The notes under the pieces were generated by a model. The model did no database searches. It saw only the letters and a list, made by a program, of their open reading frames with translations, and had not been told where the DNA came from. A program made the position numbers and the translations under genes. Below are positions 43,951 through 53,568 of a DNA stretch of 64,000 bases, piece by piece. Each line of letters opens with the position of its first letter. The stretch's first letter is position 1. Location: positions 124,001-188,000 of the forward strand of contig NZ_CABFMF010000011.1 in NCBI RefSeq assembly GCF_901875575.1, written 5' to 3'. The DNA is from an uncultured Streptococcus sp. Lineage in GTDB: Bacteria; Bacillota; Bacilli; Lactobacillales; Streptococcaceae.

Positions 43951-46032
43951 ATGGCACGCGAATTTTCACTTGAAAAAACTCGTAATATCGGTATCATGGC
44001 TCACGTCGATGCTGGTAAAACAACAACTACTGAGCGTATTCTTTACTACACTGGTAAAATCCACAAAATTGGTGAAACTCACGAAGGTGCGTCACAAATG
44101 GACTGGATGGAGCAAGAGCAAGAACGTGGTATCACTATCACATCTGCTGCGACAACAGCTCAATGGAACAACCACCGCGTAAATATCATCGACACACCAG
44201 GACACGTGGACTTCACAATCGAAGTACAACGTTCTCTTCGTGTATTGGATGGTGCGGTTACCGTTCTTGACTCACAATCAGGTGTTGAGCCTCAAACTGA
44301 AACAGTTTGGCGTCAAGCAACTGAGTATGGAGTTCCACGTATCGTATTTGCCAACAAAATGGACAAAATCGGTGCTGACTTCCTTTACTCTGTAAGCACA
44401 CTTCACGATCGTCTTCAAGCAAATGCACACCCAATCCAATTGCCAATCGGTTCTGAAGATGACTTCCGTGGTATCATCGACTTGATCAAGATGAAAGCTG
44501 AAATCTATACGAACGACCTTGGTACAGATATCCTTGAAGAAGATATTCCAGCTGAATACCTTGACCAAGCACAAGAATACCGTGAAAAATTGGTTGAAGC
44601 AGTTGCTGAAACTGACGAAGAATTGATGATGAAATACCTCGAAGGTGAAGAAATCACTAACGAAGAATTGAAAGCTGGTATCCGTAAAGCTACTATCAAC
44701 GTTGAATTCTTCCCAGTATTGTGTGGTTCTGCCTTCAAAAACAAAGGTGTTCAATTGATGCTTGATGCGGTTATTGACTACCTTCCAAGCCCACTTGATA
44801 TCCCAGCAATCAAAGGTATTAACCCAGATACAGACGCTGAAGAAACTCGTCCAGCATCTGATGAAGAGCCATTTGCAGCTCTTGCCTTCAAGATCATGAC
44901 AGACCCATTCGTAGGTCGTTTGACATTCTTCCGTGTGTACTCAGGTGTTCTTCAATCAGGTTCATACGTATTGAACACTTCTAAAGGTAAACGTGAACGT
45001 ATCGGACGTATCCTTCAAATGCACGCTAACAGCCGTCAAGAAATCGACACTGTTTACTCAGGTGATATCGCTGCTGCCGTTGGTTTGAAAGATACTACTA
45101 CTGGTGACTCATTGACAGATGAAAAATCTAAAATCATCCTTGAGTCAATCAACGTTCCAGAACCAGTTATCCAATTGATGGTTGAGCCAAAATCTAAAGC
45201 TGACCAAGACAAGATGGGTATTGCCCTTCAAAAATTGGCTGAAGAAGATCCAACATTCCGCGTTGAAACAAACGTCGAAACTGGTGAAACAGTTATCTCT
45301 GGTATGGGTGAGCTTCACCTTGACGTTCTTGTTGACCGTATGCGTCGTGAGTTCAAAGTTGAAGCGAACGTAGGTGCTCCTCAAGTATCTTACCGTGAAA
45401 CATTCCGCGCTTCTACTCAAGCACGTGGATTCTTCAAACGTCAGTCTGGTGGTAAAGGTCAATTCGGTGATGTATGGATTGAATTTACTCCAAACGAAGA
45501 AGGTAAAGGATTCGAATTCGAAAACGCAATCGTCGGTGGTGTGGTTCCTCGTGAATTTATCCCAGCGGTTGAAAAAGGTTTGGTAGAATCTATGGCTAAC
45601 GGTGTTCTTGCAGGTTACCCAATGGTTGACGTTAAAGCTAAGCTTTACGATGGTTCATACCACGATGTCGACTCATCTGAAACTGCCTTCAAGATCGCAG
45701 CTTCACTTGCTCTTAAAGAAGCTGCTAAATCAGCACAACCAGCTATCCTTGAGCCAATGATGCTTGTAACAATCACTGTTCCAGAAGAGAACCTTGGTGA
45801 TGTTATGGGTCACGTAACTGCTCGTCGTGGACGTGTAGATGGTATGGAAGCACACGGTAACAGCCAAATCGTTCGTGCTTATGTTCCTCTTGCTGAAATG
45901 TTCGGTTACGCAACAGTTCTTCGTTCTGCATCTCAAGGACGTGGTACTTTCATGATGGTATTTGACCACTACGAAGATGTACCTAAGTCAGTACAAGAAG
46001 AAATCATTAAGAAAAACAAAGGTGAAGATTAA
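43951..46032 (+). CDS. fusA: Elongation factor G
   Basis: 693 residues. GTPase motifs G1 AHVDAGKTTTTERI, G3 DTPGHVDF and G4 NKMDKIG, then domains II-V ending in the ribosome-contacting domain V (VTARRGRVDGMEAHGN). It catalyses translocation and, with RRF, ribosome recycling. Codon use is strongly biased. Unlike many bacteria it has its own promoter here. Terminator after it. Confidence 0.98.
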   Translation: MAREFSLEKTRNIGIMAHVDAGKTTTTERILYYTGKIHKIGETHEGASQMDWMEQEQERGITITSAATTAQWNNHRVNIIDTPGHVDFTIEVQRSLRVLDGAVTVLDSQSGVEPQTETVWRQATEYGVPRIVFANKMDKIGADFLYSVSTLHDRLQANAHPIQLPIGSEDDFRGIIDLIKMKAEIYTNDLGTDILEEDIPAEYLDQAQEYREKLVEAVAETDEELMMKYLEGEEITNEELKAGIRKATINVEFFPVLCGSAFKNKGVQLMLDAVIDYLPSPLDIPAIKGINPDTDAEETRPASDEEPFAALAFKIMTDPFVGRLTFFRVYSGVLQSGSYVLNTSKGKRERIGRILQMHANSRQEIDTVYSGDIAAAVGLKDTTTGDSLTDEKSKIILESINVPEPVIQLMVEPKSKADQDKMGIALQKLAEEDPTFRVETNVETGETVISGMGELHLDVLVDRMRREFKVEANVGAPQVSYRETFRASTQARGFFKRQSGGKGQFGDVWIEFTPNEEGKGFEFENAIVGGVVPREFIPAVEKGLVESMANGVLAGYPMVDVKAKLYDGSYHDVDSSETAFKIAASLALKEAAKSAQPAILEPMMLVTITVPEENLGDVMGHVTARRGRVDGMEAHGNSQIVRAYVPLAEMFGYATVLRSASQGRGTFMMVFDHYEDVPKSVQEEIIKKNKGED

Positions 46033-46047
46033 TTTATCTTCGCTCTG

Positions 46048-46078
46048 AAGGAAGTCACTTAGTGGCTTCCTTTTGTTT
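46048..46078 (+). terminator. Intrinsic terminator after fusA
   Basis: AAGGAAGTCAC / GTGGCTTCCTT stem (one G-U pair), loop TTA, then TTGTTTTT. Confidence 0.88.
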
Positions 46079-46134
46079 TTAGAAAATGTCTCTAAATATG
46101 GTAAAATAGTAGGAGAATAATGTGAGGAAAATGA

Positions 46135-49100
46135 ATGTCAAATAGTTTTGAAATTTTGATGAATCAATTAGGAATACCGTCAGAGATAAGGCAGCATTCT
46201 GCTTTAGCTCAGGCTGATATTGAAGGTGTTGTGGTTCATAAAATCAGTAAGTTATGGGAGTTTCACTTTGTATTTTCTAATATTTTACCTATTGAAATCT
46301 TTTTAGAATTAAAGAAAGGTTTGAGCGAAGAATTTTCTAAGACAGGCAATAAAGCAATTTTTGAAATCAAGGCTCTGTCTCAAGAATTTTCAAATCAACT
46401 CTTGCAGGCCTATTATAGAGAGGCTTTTTCTGAGGGGCCATGCGCTAGTCAAGGTTTTAAATCACTTTATCAAAATTTACAAGTGCGAGCAGATGGGAAT
46501 CATCTCTTTATAGAGGGAGCTGAAGCTATTGACAAGGAGCATTTTAAGAAAAATCATCTCCCTAACCTCTCTAAACAGCTCGAAAAATTTGGTTTTCCAG
46601 CTTTTATTTGTCAAGTAGAGAAGAATGATGTTCTGACCCAGGAGCAGGAAGAGGCTTTTCATGCTGAAAATGAGCAGATTGTTCAAGTAGCAAATGAGGC
46701 AACCTTACGGGCTTTGGAACAATTGGATCAAATGACACCTCCTCCAGCGGAAGAGAAACCAGCTTTTGATTTTCAGGCTAAGAAGGCTGCCGTGAAGCCT
46801 AAGTTAGAGAAAGCAGAAATCACCTCTATGATCGATATAACGACAGAGGAAAATCGAATTGTTTTTGAAGGACTTGTTTTTGATGTTGAACAAAAGGTAA
46901 CCAGAACAGGGCGTGTCTTGATCAATTTTAAAATGACGGACTATACTTCAAGTTTTTCTATGCAAAAGTGGGTCAAGAACGAGGAAGAGGCTCAGAAATT
47001 TGACCTCATCAAGAAAAATTCTTGGCTCCGAGTGCGTGGGAATATAGAGATGAATAATTTCACACGCGATTTGACTATGAACGTACAGGATGTGCAGGAA
47101 GTTGTTCACTATGAGCGGAAGGATTTGATGCCAGAAGGTGAGCGTCGAGTTGAGTTTCATGCTCATACTAACATGTCTACCATGGATGCACTACCAGAGG
47201 TCGAAGAAATCGTTGCGACAGCTGCTAAGTGGGGACACAAGGCGGTTGCCATCACGGACCATGGGAATGTCCAGTCCTTTCCACACGGCTATAAGGCAGC
47301 CAAGAAAGCTGGAATCCAGCTAATCTATGGAATGGAAGCCAATATTGTGGAGGACCGTGTCCCTATCGTCTATAACGAAGAGGAGATGGACTTGTCTGAA
47401 GCGACCTACGTGGTTTTTGACGTGGAAACGACGGGGCTTTCAGCTATCTATAATGACTTGATTCAGGTTGCGGCCTCTAAGATGTACAAGGGGAATGTTA
47501 TTGCTGAATTTGATGAATTTATCAATCCTGGGCATCCCTTGTCAGCTTTTACTACTGAGTTAACTGGAATTACAGATGATCATGTCAAAAATGCTAAACA
47601 ACTGGAACAAGTGTTACAGGAATTCCAAGAATTTTGCAAGGATACAGTCTTAGTTGCCCACAATGCAACCTTTGACGTAGGATTTATGAATGCCAATTAT
47701 GAGCGTCATGGTCTTCCAAAGATTAGTCAGCCAATTATTGATACGCTTGAGTTTGCTAGAAATCTCTATCCTGAGTATAAACGTCATGGTTTGGGGCCTT
47801 TGACCAAGCGTTTTGGTGTGGCTTTGGAACATCACCACATGGCCAATTACGATGCGGAAGCTACTGGTCGTCTGCTCTTTATTTTTATCAAAGAAGTGGC
47901 AGAAAAACATGGGGTGACCGATCTAGCTAGACTTAACATTGATTTGATTAGTCCAGATTCTTATAAAAAAGCTCGGATCAAGCATGCGACTATCTATGTC
48001 AAGAATCAGGTAGGTCTAAAAAATATCTTTAAGCTGGTTTCTTTATCCAATACCAAGTACTTTGAAGGGGTGCCACGGATTCCGAGAACGGTTTTAGATG
48101 CCCATCGGGAAGGTTTGATTTTGGGGTCGGCTTGTTCTGAAGGTGAAGTTTTTGATGCAGTCGTTTCCCAAGGTGTGAATGCGGCGGTTGAGGTGACCAA
48201 GTATTATGACTTTATCGAGGTTATGCCACCTGCCATCTATGCTCCCTTGATTGCTAAGGAGCAGGTCAAAGATATGGAGGAACTCCAGACCATTATCAAA
48301 AGTTTGATAGAAGTGGGAGACCGTCTAGGTAAGCCTGTTCTAGCTACGGGTAATGTTCACTATATCGAACCGGAAGAAGAGATTTACCGTGAAATTATCG
48401 TCCGTAGTTTGGGACAGGGGGCTATGATTAACCGAACTATCGGTCATGGGGAACATGCCCAACCAGCACCACTTCCAAAGGCTCATTTTAGAACGACTAA
48501 TGAGATGTTGGATGAATTTGCCTTCTTGGGAGAGGAACTGGCTCGTAAACTGGTTATTGAAAACACCAATGCCTTGGCAGAAATCTTTGAGCCTGTGGAG
48601 GTCGTTAAGGGTGACTTGTACACGCCTTTCATCGACAAGGCTGAAGAAACGGTTGCTGAATTGACCTACAAGAAAGCTTTTGAGATTTATGGAAATCCGT
48701 TGCCAGATATTGTCGATTTGCGGATTGAAAAAGAACTAACCTCTATTCTGGGAAATGGATTTGCTGTGATTTATCTGGCATCGCAGATGCTGGTGCAACG
48801 TTCCAATGAACGAGGGTACTTGGTGGGTTCTCGTGGATCTGTTGGATCTAGTTTCGTTGCGACCATGATTGGGATTACAGAAGTCAATCCTCTTTCTCCT
48901 CACTATGTCTGTGGTCAGTGTCAGTACAGTGAGTTTATCACAGATGGTTCGTACGGTTCAGGTTTTGATATGCCCAATAAGAACTGCCCAAAATGTGGTC
49001 ACAAACTCAGCAAAAACGGACAGGATATTCCGTTTGAGACCTTCCTTGGTTTTGATGGGGACAAGGTTCCCGATATTGACTTGAACTTCTCGGGAGAAGA

Positions 49101-50526
49101 CCAGCCTAGTGCTCACTTGGATGTACGTGATATCTTTGGTGAGGAATATGCCTTCCGTGCAGGAACGGTTGGTACGGTGGCTGCCAAGACTGCCTATGGT
49201 TTTGTCAAGGGCTATGAGCGAGATTATGGCAAGTTTTATCGTGATGCAGAGGTAGAACGCCTCGCTCAAGGTGCGGCTGGTGTCAAGCGGACAACAGGAC
49301 AACACCCAGGGGGAATCGTTGTTATTCCTAACTACATGGATGTCTATGATTTTACGCCTGTCCAATATCCAGCAGATGACGTGACAGCTGAATGGCAGAC
49401 CACTCACTTTAACTTCCACGATATCGATGAGAACGTCCTCAAACTTGATGTGCTGGGACATGATGATCCGACCATGATTCGGAAACTTCAGGATTTGTCT
49501 GGGATTGATCCTAATGAAATTCCTATGGATGACGAAGGTGTGATGGCCCTCTTTTCTGGGACGGATGTGTTAGGGGTAACACCTGAGCAAATCGGAACGG
49601 CGACAGGTATGCTGGGAATTCCAGAGTTTGGAACCAACTTCGTCCGTGGCATGGTCGATGAAACCCATCCGACAACTTTTGCGGAGTTGTTGCAGTTGTC
49701 TGGTCTGTCCCACGGTACCGACGTTTGGTTGGGCAATGCTCAAGATCTGATTAAGCAAGGAATAGCAGACCTATCGACTGTTATCGGTTGTCGAGACGAC
49801 ATCATGGTTTACCTCATGCACGCGGGTCTAGAGCCTAAGATGGCCTTTACTATCATGGAACGGGTGCGTAAAGGCTTGTGGCTGAAGATTTCAGAAGAGG
49901 AACGCAATGGCTACATCGAAGCCATGAAGGCTAATAAGGTGCCAGAGTGGTATATCGAATCCTGTGGGAAAATTAAGTACATGTTCCCTAAAGCCCATGC
50001 GGCAGCCTACGTTATGATGGCCTTGCGTGTAGCTTACTTCAAGGTTCACCATCCCATTTATTACTACTGTGCTTACTTCTCCATTCGTGCTAAGGCTTTT
50101 GATATCAAGACCATGGGTGCGGGCTTGGATGCTATCAAGCATAGAATAGAAGAAATCGCTGAAAAACGGAAGAATAATGAGGCCTCTAATGTGGAGATTG
50201 ACCTCTATACAACTCTTGAGATTGTCAATGAAATGTGGGAACGTGGTTTCAAGTTTGGGAAGTTAGACCTCTACCGTAGTGATGCGACTGAATTCATCAT
50301 TGACGGAGATACACTGATTCCACCATTTGTCGCTATGGATGGTCTGGGAGAAAACGTTGCCAAGCAGTTAGTGCGAGCGCGTGAAGAGGGAGAATTCCTC
50401 TCTAAAACAGAACTCCGCAAGCGTGGTGGGCTCTCATCAACCTTGGTTGAAAAGATGGATGAAATGGGTATTCTTGGAAATATGCCAGAGGATAACCAGC
50501 TCAGTTTGTTTGATGAGTTGTTTTAA
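46135..50526 (+). CDS. polC: DNA polymerase III PolC-type alpha subunit
   Basis: 1463 residues, the Gram-positive replicative polymerase. Order: N-terminal domain, OB fold (about 235-330), PHP domain split by the 3'-5' exonuclease (VEFHAHTNMSTMDA near 340; FDVETTGL near 428 with VAHNATFDVGF and HHMANYDAEATG), zinc-binding site (CGQCQYSEF ... NKNCPKCGH near 925-960), catalytic palm (PDIDLNFSGEDQ) and the C-terminal duplex-binding region. Length is normal. No terminator is visible in the 40 bases after its stop, before the IS element. Confidence 0.97.
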   Translation: MSNSFEILMNQLGIPSEIRQHSALAQADIEGVVVHKISKLWEFHFVFSNILPIEIFLELKKGLSEEFSKTGNKAIFEIKALSQEFSNQLLQAYYREAFSEGPCASQGFKSLYQNLQVRADGNHLFIEGAEAIDKEHFKKNHLPNLSKQLEKFGFPAFICQVEKNDVLTQEQEEAFHAENEQIVQVANEATLRALEQLDQMTPPPAEEKPAFDFQAKKAAVKPKLEKAEITSMIDITTEENRIVFEGLVFDVEQKVTRTGRVLINFKMTDYTSSFSMQKWVKNEEEAQKFDLIKKNSWLRVRGNIEMNNFTRDLTMNVQDVQEVVHYERKDLMPEGERRVEFHAHTNMSTMDALPEVEEIVATAAKWGHKAVAITDHGNVQSFPHGYKAAKKAGIQLIYGMEANIVEDRVPIVYNEEEMDLSEATYVVFDVETTGLSAIYNDLIQVAASKMYKGNVIAEFDEFINPGHPLSAFTTELTGITDDHVKNAKQLEQVLQEFQEFCKDTVLVAHNATFDVGFMNANYERHGLPKISQPIIDTLEFARNLYPEYKRHGLGPLTKRFGVALEHHHMANYDAEATGRLLFIFIKEVAEKHGVTDLARLNIDLISPDSYKKARIKHATIYVKNQVGLKNIFKLVSLSNTKYFEGVPRIPRTVLDAHREGLILGSACSEGEVFDAVVSQGVNAAVEVTKYYDFIEVMPPAIYAPLIAKEQVKDMEELQTIIKSLIEVGDRLGKPVLATGNVHYIEPEEEIYREIIVRSLGQGAMINRTIGHGEHAQPAPLPKAHFRTTNEMLDEFAFLGEELARKLVIENTNALAEIFEPVEVVKGDLYTPFIDKAEETVAELTYKKAFEIYGNPLPDIVDLRIEKELTSILGNGFAVIYLASQMLVQRSNERGYLVGSRGSVGSSFVATMIGITEVNPLSPHYVCGQCQYSEFITDGSYGSGFDMPNKNCPKCGHKLSKNGQDIPFETFLGFDGDKVPDIDLNFSGEDQPSAHLDVRDIFGEEYAFRAGTVGTVAAKTAYGFVKGYERDYGKFYRDAEVERLAQGAAGVKRTTGQHPGGIVVIPNYMDVYDFTPVQYPADDVTAEWQTTHFNFHDIDENVLKLDVLGHDDPTMIRKLQDLSGIDPNEIPMDDEGVMALFSGTDVLGVTPEQIGTATGMLGIPEFGTNFVRGMVDETHPTTFAELLQLSGLSHGTDVWLGNAQDLIKQGIADLSTVIGCRDDIMVYLMHAGLEPKMAFTIMERVRKGLWLKISEEERNGYIEAMKANKVPEWYIESCGKIKYMFPKAHAAAYVMMALRVAYFKVHHPIYYYCAYFSIRAKAFDIKTMGAGLDAIKHRIEEIAEKRKNNEASNVEIDLYTTLEIVNEMWERGFKFGKLDLYRSDATEFIIDGDTLIPPFVAMDGLGENVAKQLVRAREEGEFLSKTELRKRGGLSSTLVEKMDEMGILGNMPEDNQLSLFDELF

Positions 50527-50564
50527 TAGGGCAGATTATCCCCAATTTTACAGAGATGTTTGAT

Positions 50565-51310
50565 AATCATGACCACCCGTCTAACGGGTGGTTTGTCCCA
50601 GGGCTATAAGCCCCAATCACCAGCCAGCGCCTAAAGACGCTGGCTTTCACGTTGTTCAAGCCTTATTGCTCTTGACTCGTCACTTGCCTCTCAAAGAGGC
50701 TTTAGTATTACTTACCACTATCCCTAAAGGGATCCTCATATTCTTTTACACTCAATTTATCTAGTGCTATATCATGCTTTTCCTGCTCTTGAATATATTT
50801 CTTAATTGTGGCTTCATTGAGTTCCACCGTACTTACATAATAACCTTCCGCCCAGAAATGCCGATTCCCAAACTTGTATTTGAGATTGGCGTGTTTGTCA
50901 AACATCATGAGTGCACTTTTTCCCTTTAAATAACCCATGAAACTCGAAACACTTATTCTTGGTGGAATACTTACTAACATATGTACATGGTCTGGCATTA
51001 AGTGACCCTCGATAATTTCAACTCCTTTATAACTACACAAGCGATGAAATATTTCGCCTAAACTACTTCGATATTGATTATAAATGACTTTTCGTCTATA
51101 CTTAGGGGTGAACACAATGTGATATTTACACATCCACTTTGTGTGTGATAAACTATGTGCCTTTTGTGCCATATTTTTCTCCTTTCGCTTTACAATTGGC
51201 TTGAACACCTTTATTGTATCGCGTTTGGAGTTTTTTTGGTATAACCTTCGACGCGCACCCGCATAGCGGGTGGTTTATTTGTCTCGCACCTAGCGGAGCG
51301 AGACGGACTG
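50565..51310 (-). mobile_element. IS200/IS605-type insertion sequence
   Basis: A Y1 transposase gene is flanked on each side by compact hairpins instead of terminal inverted repeats. On the left: ACCACCCG/CGGGTGGT (50572-50592) and AGCCAGCG/CGCTGGCT (50622-50645). On the right: CACCCGC/GCGGGTG (51256-51272) and GTCTCGC/GCGAGAC (51281-51304). Both sides share the block CGGGTGGTTT. Single-strand hairpin ends are diagnostic of this family. The exact boundaries are estimates. Confidence 0.75.
50708..51172 (-). CDS. tnpA: IS200/IS605-family Y1 transposase
   Basis: 154 residues from the ATG at 51172 (GGAGAAAAAT before it); an in-frame ATG at 51208 gives a non-homologous 12-residue extension. The HUH motif is MPDHVHMLVSIPP (His62, His64) and the catalytic tyrosine is in EGYYVSTVE (Tyr111/112). 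Length and all key residues are normal, so the enzyme looks functional. There is no tnpB partner, so it is IS200-type. Transposes as single-stranded DNA between polC and the NACHT gene. Confidence 0.93.
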   Translation of the reverse strand: MAQKAHSLSHTKWMCKYHIVFTPKYRRKVIYNQYRSSLGEIFHRLCSYKGVEIIEGHLMPDHVHMLVSIPPRISVSSFMGYLKGKSALMMFDKHANLKYKFGNRHFWAEGYYVSTVELNEATIKKYIQEQEKHDIALDKLSVKEYEDPFRDSGK

Positions 51311-51320
51311 AAAGTCACAT

Positions 51321-51367
51321 AATTAAAAAAATAACAGGACATTAGACAATCCTGTTATTTTTTAATT
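51321..51367. terminator. Bidirectional terminator after the NACHT gene
   Basis: AATTAAAAAAATAACAGGA and TCCTGTTATTTTTTAATT form an 18-bp stem with one bulged A. Runs of A and T on both sides. It lies 30 bases past the NACHT stop. Confidence 0.85.
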
Positions 51368-51396
51368 GTGAACATGAATATACAACGGCTAGATTA

Positions 51397-53196
51397 CTAA
51401 TCTTCTAAGACGATATCCTCTTCTTCTAGGTCTTCTATCAGCTTCTGTTTGTAGTGAGTGAGAGAAAGTATATTTTGACCAATACTCGATTTTTTAAATA
51501 AGTCAAATAATTCTTTATTCTCTATAAGCTCCTGAGGATATATTTTTCTGAATACTAAACCATTAGCTTTGCAGAATGAAACTAGCTGGTTATTAGAAAA
51601 CTCTATTGATTTGTCTATATTTTCGTTGATAGTTTTTTCGAAAAAATGATAAATAAAACTATGAAATACACTTGTTGGTAAATAAAAATATACTGCAAAA
51701 TCTCTAGTGCTCCTAGACTCAGTATTAATTTCAATCACTAGAGGAAGGGTGAGGATGTAGTATTCCAGTAAGTTTTTATCACTAGTTTTAGATTTTTCAA
51801 AATTATCTAACAACGGAATCAATATATTATTGTTGAAACGTCGGGCATTCATATTCTCTAACATAAAGAATACCGAATCTGCACTAGTGCTAAATTTTCC
51901 GGATTCTATTAGACGAAAGCTATAGTCCCGCATTTTACTATCCGTTTGTATATTGAGAAAATAGGCAACAAAATATTCTTGGAAAGAACGATGGGTGAAT
52001 TTATAACGGTTACCTTCTCTGTATAATACACACAGAGCGTTTCCTAAATCGTCAATAAAATTGTCTATATTAAGAACGTTTTTAATTCGAGGAGGAAATT
52101 TTTTAAAAATTTCGTCAATCTCTGGGGGGGTAAACTCTGTTTTTGCTTTTTGATATGTTAGAAAACAGAAGATTGCAAAGCACTCTTTAAAAGTATCTGA
52201 ACTTAAATTTGATAACATTTTTCGTCGATAACTTTTCGTAGCATCGTGCTTCGAGAGCATGGTATCAAATGCTTGATAGTAGAATAGGTGTAATTTTTGC
52301 GGGATTTCTGCATAGTCATTGTAAGTGGAGAGCATAATATTTAGTAACAGAGGATTTGAAGCAAAGGATTTATGTCTAGCATATAAACCACTCTCTAGGT
52401 CACGGATAAATTTATTTTTGAGTTCCTTATCTGGATATTCAATTTTTGTAATAAGACTAATAGCTTGTTCCTTAGTAAAAGGAACAGCTTTTAAAACTGT
52501 GAATCGTTGAAATTCAATGAATTCGGATTCGCTATAAGGTCTTGAAGAAAGGATATAATGGTTTTCAGGATATTTGTCGCAAAAATCATTTAATTTTTTG
52601 AAAAATTCTTTTTGGTTTTTGCTGTACAATTCATCATAGCCATCCAATAGGAATAAAAAACATCCAGATTGAAGTGCATAATCTAAATATTTTTCTTGAA
52701 ATTTATTGTGAAATTGATTTAGTTTTTTTAATAGTAATTTCTCAAGTTCTAAATGCTCCTCGTCGTTGAAATCTTTTAATTCAATAAAAATAGGAATATA
52801 GTCTTCCAATTTTAATTCACTTAGAAAAAGGTGTTTCATGAGAGTGGATTTGCCAATTCCACCAGAACCTTCAATGATCAAAAATTTTGAGAGTTCAGTT
52901 AGTACTCTTGTTGTAGTGGGCTTGATGATGTCTGAGCCTTTTCTTAAAAATGGGATTTCAAAAAAATCATACAGTCTTTTGGGTTCGATTCCGTAGATAA
53001 TCGTTTTGATTTTACTATATTTTTCATAAGAATTTGTTAAATAATCTTGGAATGGAATCTCTAGATTAATTTTTGCCTCATTGTAGAGCGTTTTAAATTT
53101 GTCAGTCGTTTTGGAAATAATAGGTGAAAAGTATTTATCCAGAATAGCACTAGTAACTTGTTTTGCAATTTCATTGTTAAATATTTCGTTCATCAT
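51397..53196 (-). CDS. NACHT-domain STAND NTPase, candidate phage-defence protein
   Basis: 599 residues. A helical N-terminal domain (about 1-95), then NACHT: Walker A EGSGGIGKST (109-118), Walker B LFLLDGYDEL (181-190, with the DGxDE form typical of NACHT), sensor ILSSRPYSE (215-223), NPLLLNIML (281-289), and the winged-helix end THRSFQEYFVAYFL (401-414). The C-terminal ~185 residues have no repeats I can recognise and would be the sensor. Bacterial NACHT proteins (bNACHT/Avs-like) act as antiviral NLR-like sensors. Own promoter, own terminator, AT-rich with non-optimal codons, next to an IS: signs of horizontal acquisition. The effector activity is unknown. Confidence 0.85.
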   Translation of the reverse strand: MMNEIFNNEIAKQVTSAILDKYFSPIISKTTDKFKTLYNEAKINLEIPFQDYLTNSYEKYSKIKTIIYGIEPKRLYDFFEIPFLRKGSDIIKPTTTRVLTELSKFLIIEGSGGIGKSTLMKHLFLSELKLEDYIPIFIELKDFNDEEHLELEKLLLKKLNQFHNKFQEKYLDYALQSGCFLFLLDGYDELYSKNQKEFFKKLNDFCDKYPENHYILSSRPYSESEFIEFQRFTVLKAVPFTKEQAISLITKIEYPDKELKNKFIRDLESGLYARHKSFASNPLLLNIMLSTYNDYAEIPQKLHLFYYQAFDTMLSKHDATKSYRRKMLSNLSSDTFKECFAIFCFLTYQKAKTEFTPPEIDEIFKKFPPRIKNVLNIDNFIDDLGNALCVLYREGNRYKFTHRSFQEYFVAYFLNIQTDSKMRDYSFRLIESGKFSTSADSVFFMLENMNARRFNNNILIPLLDNFEKSKTSDKNLLEYYILTLPLVIEINTESRSTRDFAVYFYLPTSVFHSFIYHFFEKTINENIDKSIEFSNNQLVSFCKANGLVFRKIYPQELIENKELFDLFKKSSIGQNILSLTHYKQKLIEDLEEEDIVLED

Positions 53197-53232
53197 TTTT
53201 TGGCTCCTGTATATTTTTTAGTGTATATCTAT

Positions 53233-53261
53233 AGAATATCACCTCGCCTTTTTTATGTCAA
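53233..53261 (-). promoter_or_regulatory. Promoter of the NACHT gene
   Basis: On the minus strand, TTGACA (53261-53256), an exact 17-nt spacer and TATTCT (53238-53233), followed by an AGGAG ribosome site 7 nt before the ATG at 53196. The gene appears constitutively expressed. Confidence 0.75.
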
Positions 53262-53321
53262 TATAATTAAAAGAAGAGTGTCAATAGCTATATATTTCGT
53301 TTTTAATTCTTGGATAGGTAA

Positions 53322-53353
53322 TTAAAAACAAGCTTTATTAGGCTTGTTTTTAA
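53322..53353. terminator. Displaced terminator between divergent promoters
   Basis: TTAAAAACAAGC and GCTTGTTTTTAA form a 12-bp perfect stem with an 8-base loop. It lies between the NACHT promoter (minus strand) and the small-gene promoter (plus strand), where no gene ends. It is probably the original polC terminator, pushed away by the insertion. Confidence 0.8.
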
Positions 53354-53365
53354 ATTTACATCATA

Positions 53366-53376
53366 TGTGGTATACT
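53366..53376 (+). promoter_or_regulatory. Extended -10 promoter before the 50-residue gene
   Basis: TGTGGTATACT carries a TGn-extended -10 (TATACT at 53371-53376), 19 bases before the ATG. Confidence 0.6.
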
Positions 53377-53394
53377 AGTAACGGAAGATTTTTA

Positions 53395-53547
53395 ATGAAA
53401 CTAAGAATATTCGCGGAAGATAAGCCGGCTGAGAAGGTATTTGAATATCAATTAGAACTTGCTGATCAGACAATTCTTCTATCAACAGCACTATTGTCGG
53501 GCGCTATTGCTTTAGCAGGATTATTCTCTGCTTTGAAAGAAAAATAA
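53395..53547 (+). CDS. Small single-span membrane protein before pepS
   Basis: 50 residues from ATG 53395 (CGGAAG upstream); a start at 53344 would precede the promoter. A charged N-terminal half (MKLRIFAEDKPAEKVFEYQLE) is followed by one hydrophobic helix (about 26-44, TILLSTALLSGAIALAGLF) and a short Lys tail. Function unknown. Probably cotranscribed with pepS 21 nt downstream. Confidence 0.65.
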   Translation: MKLRIFAEDKPAEKVFEYQLELADQTILLSTALLSGAIALAGLFSALKEK

Positions 53548-53568
53548 AAATAGAAAAGAGAAAACAAC

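Noticed and set aside
44278..44754. 158-codon ORF antisense to fusA
   Set aside because: An artefact of biased codons in fusA; no supporting signals.
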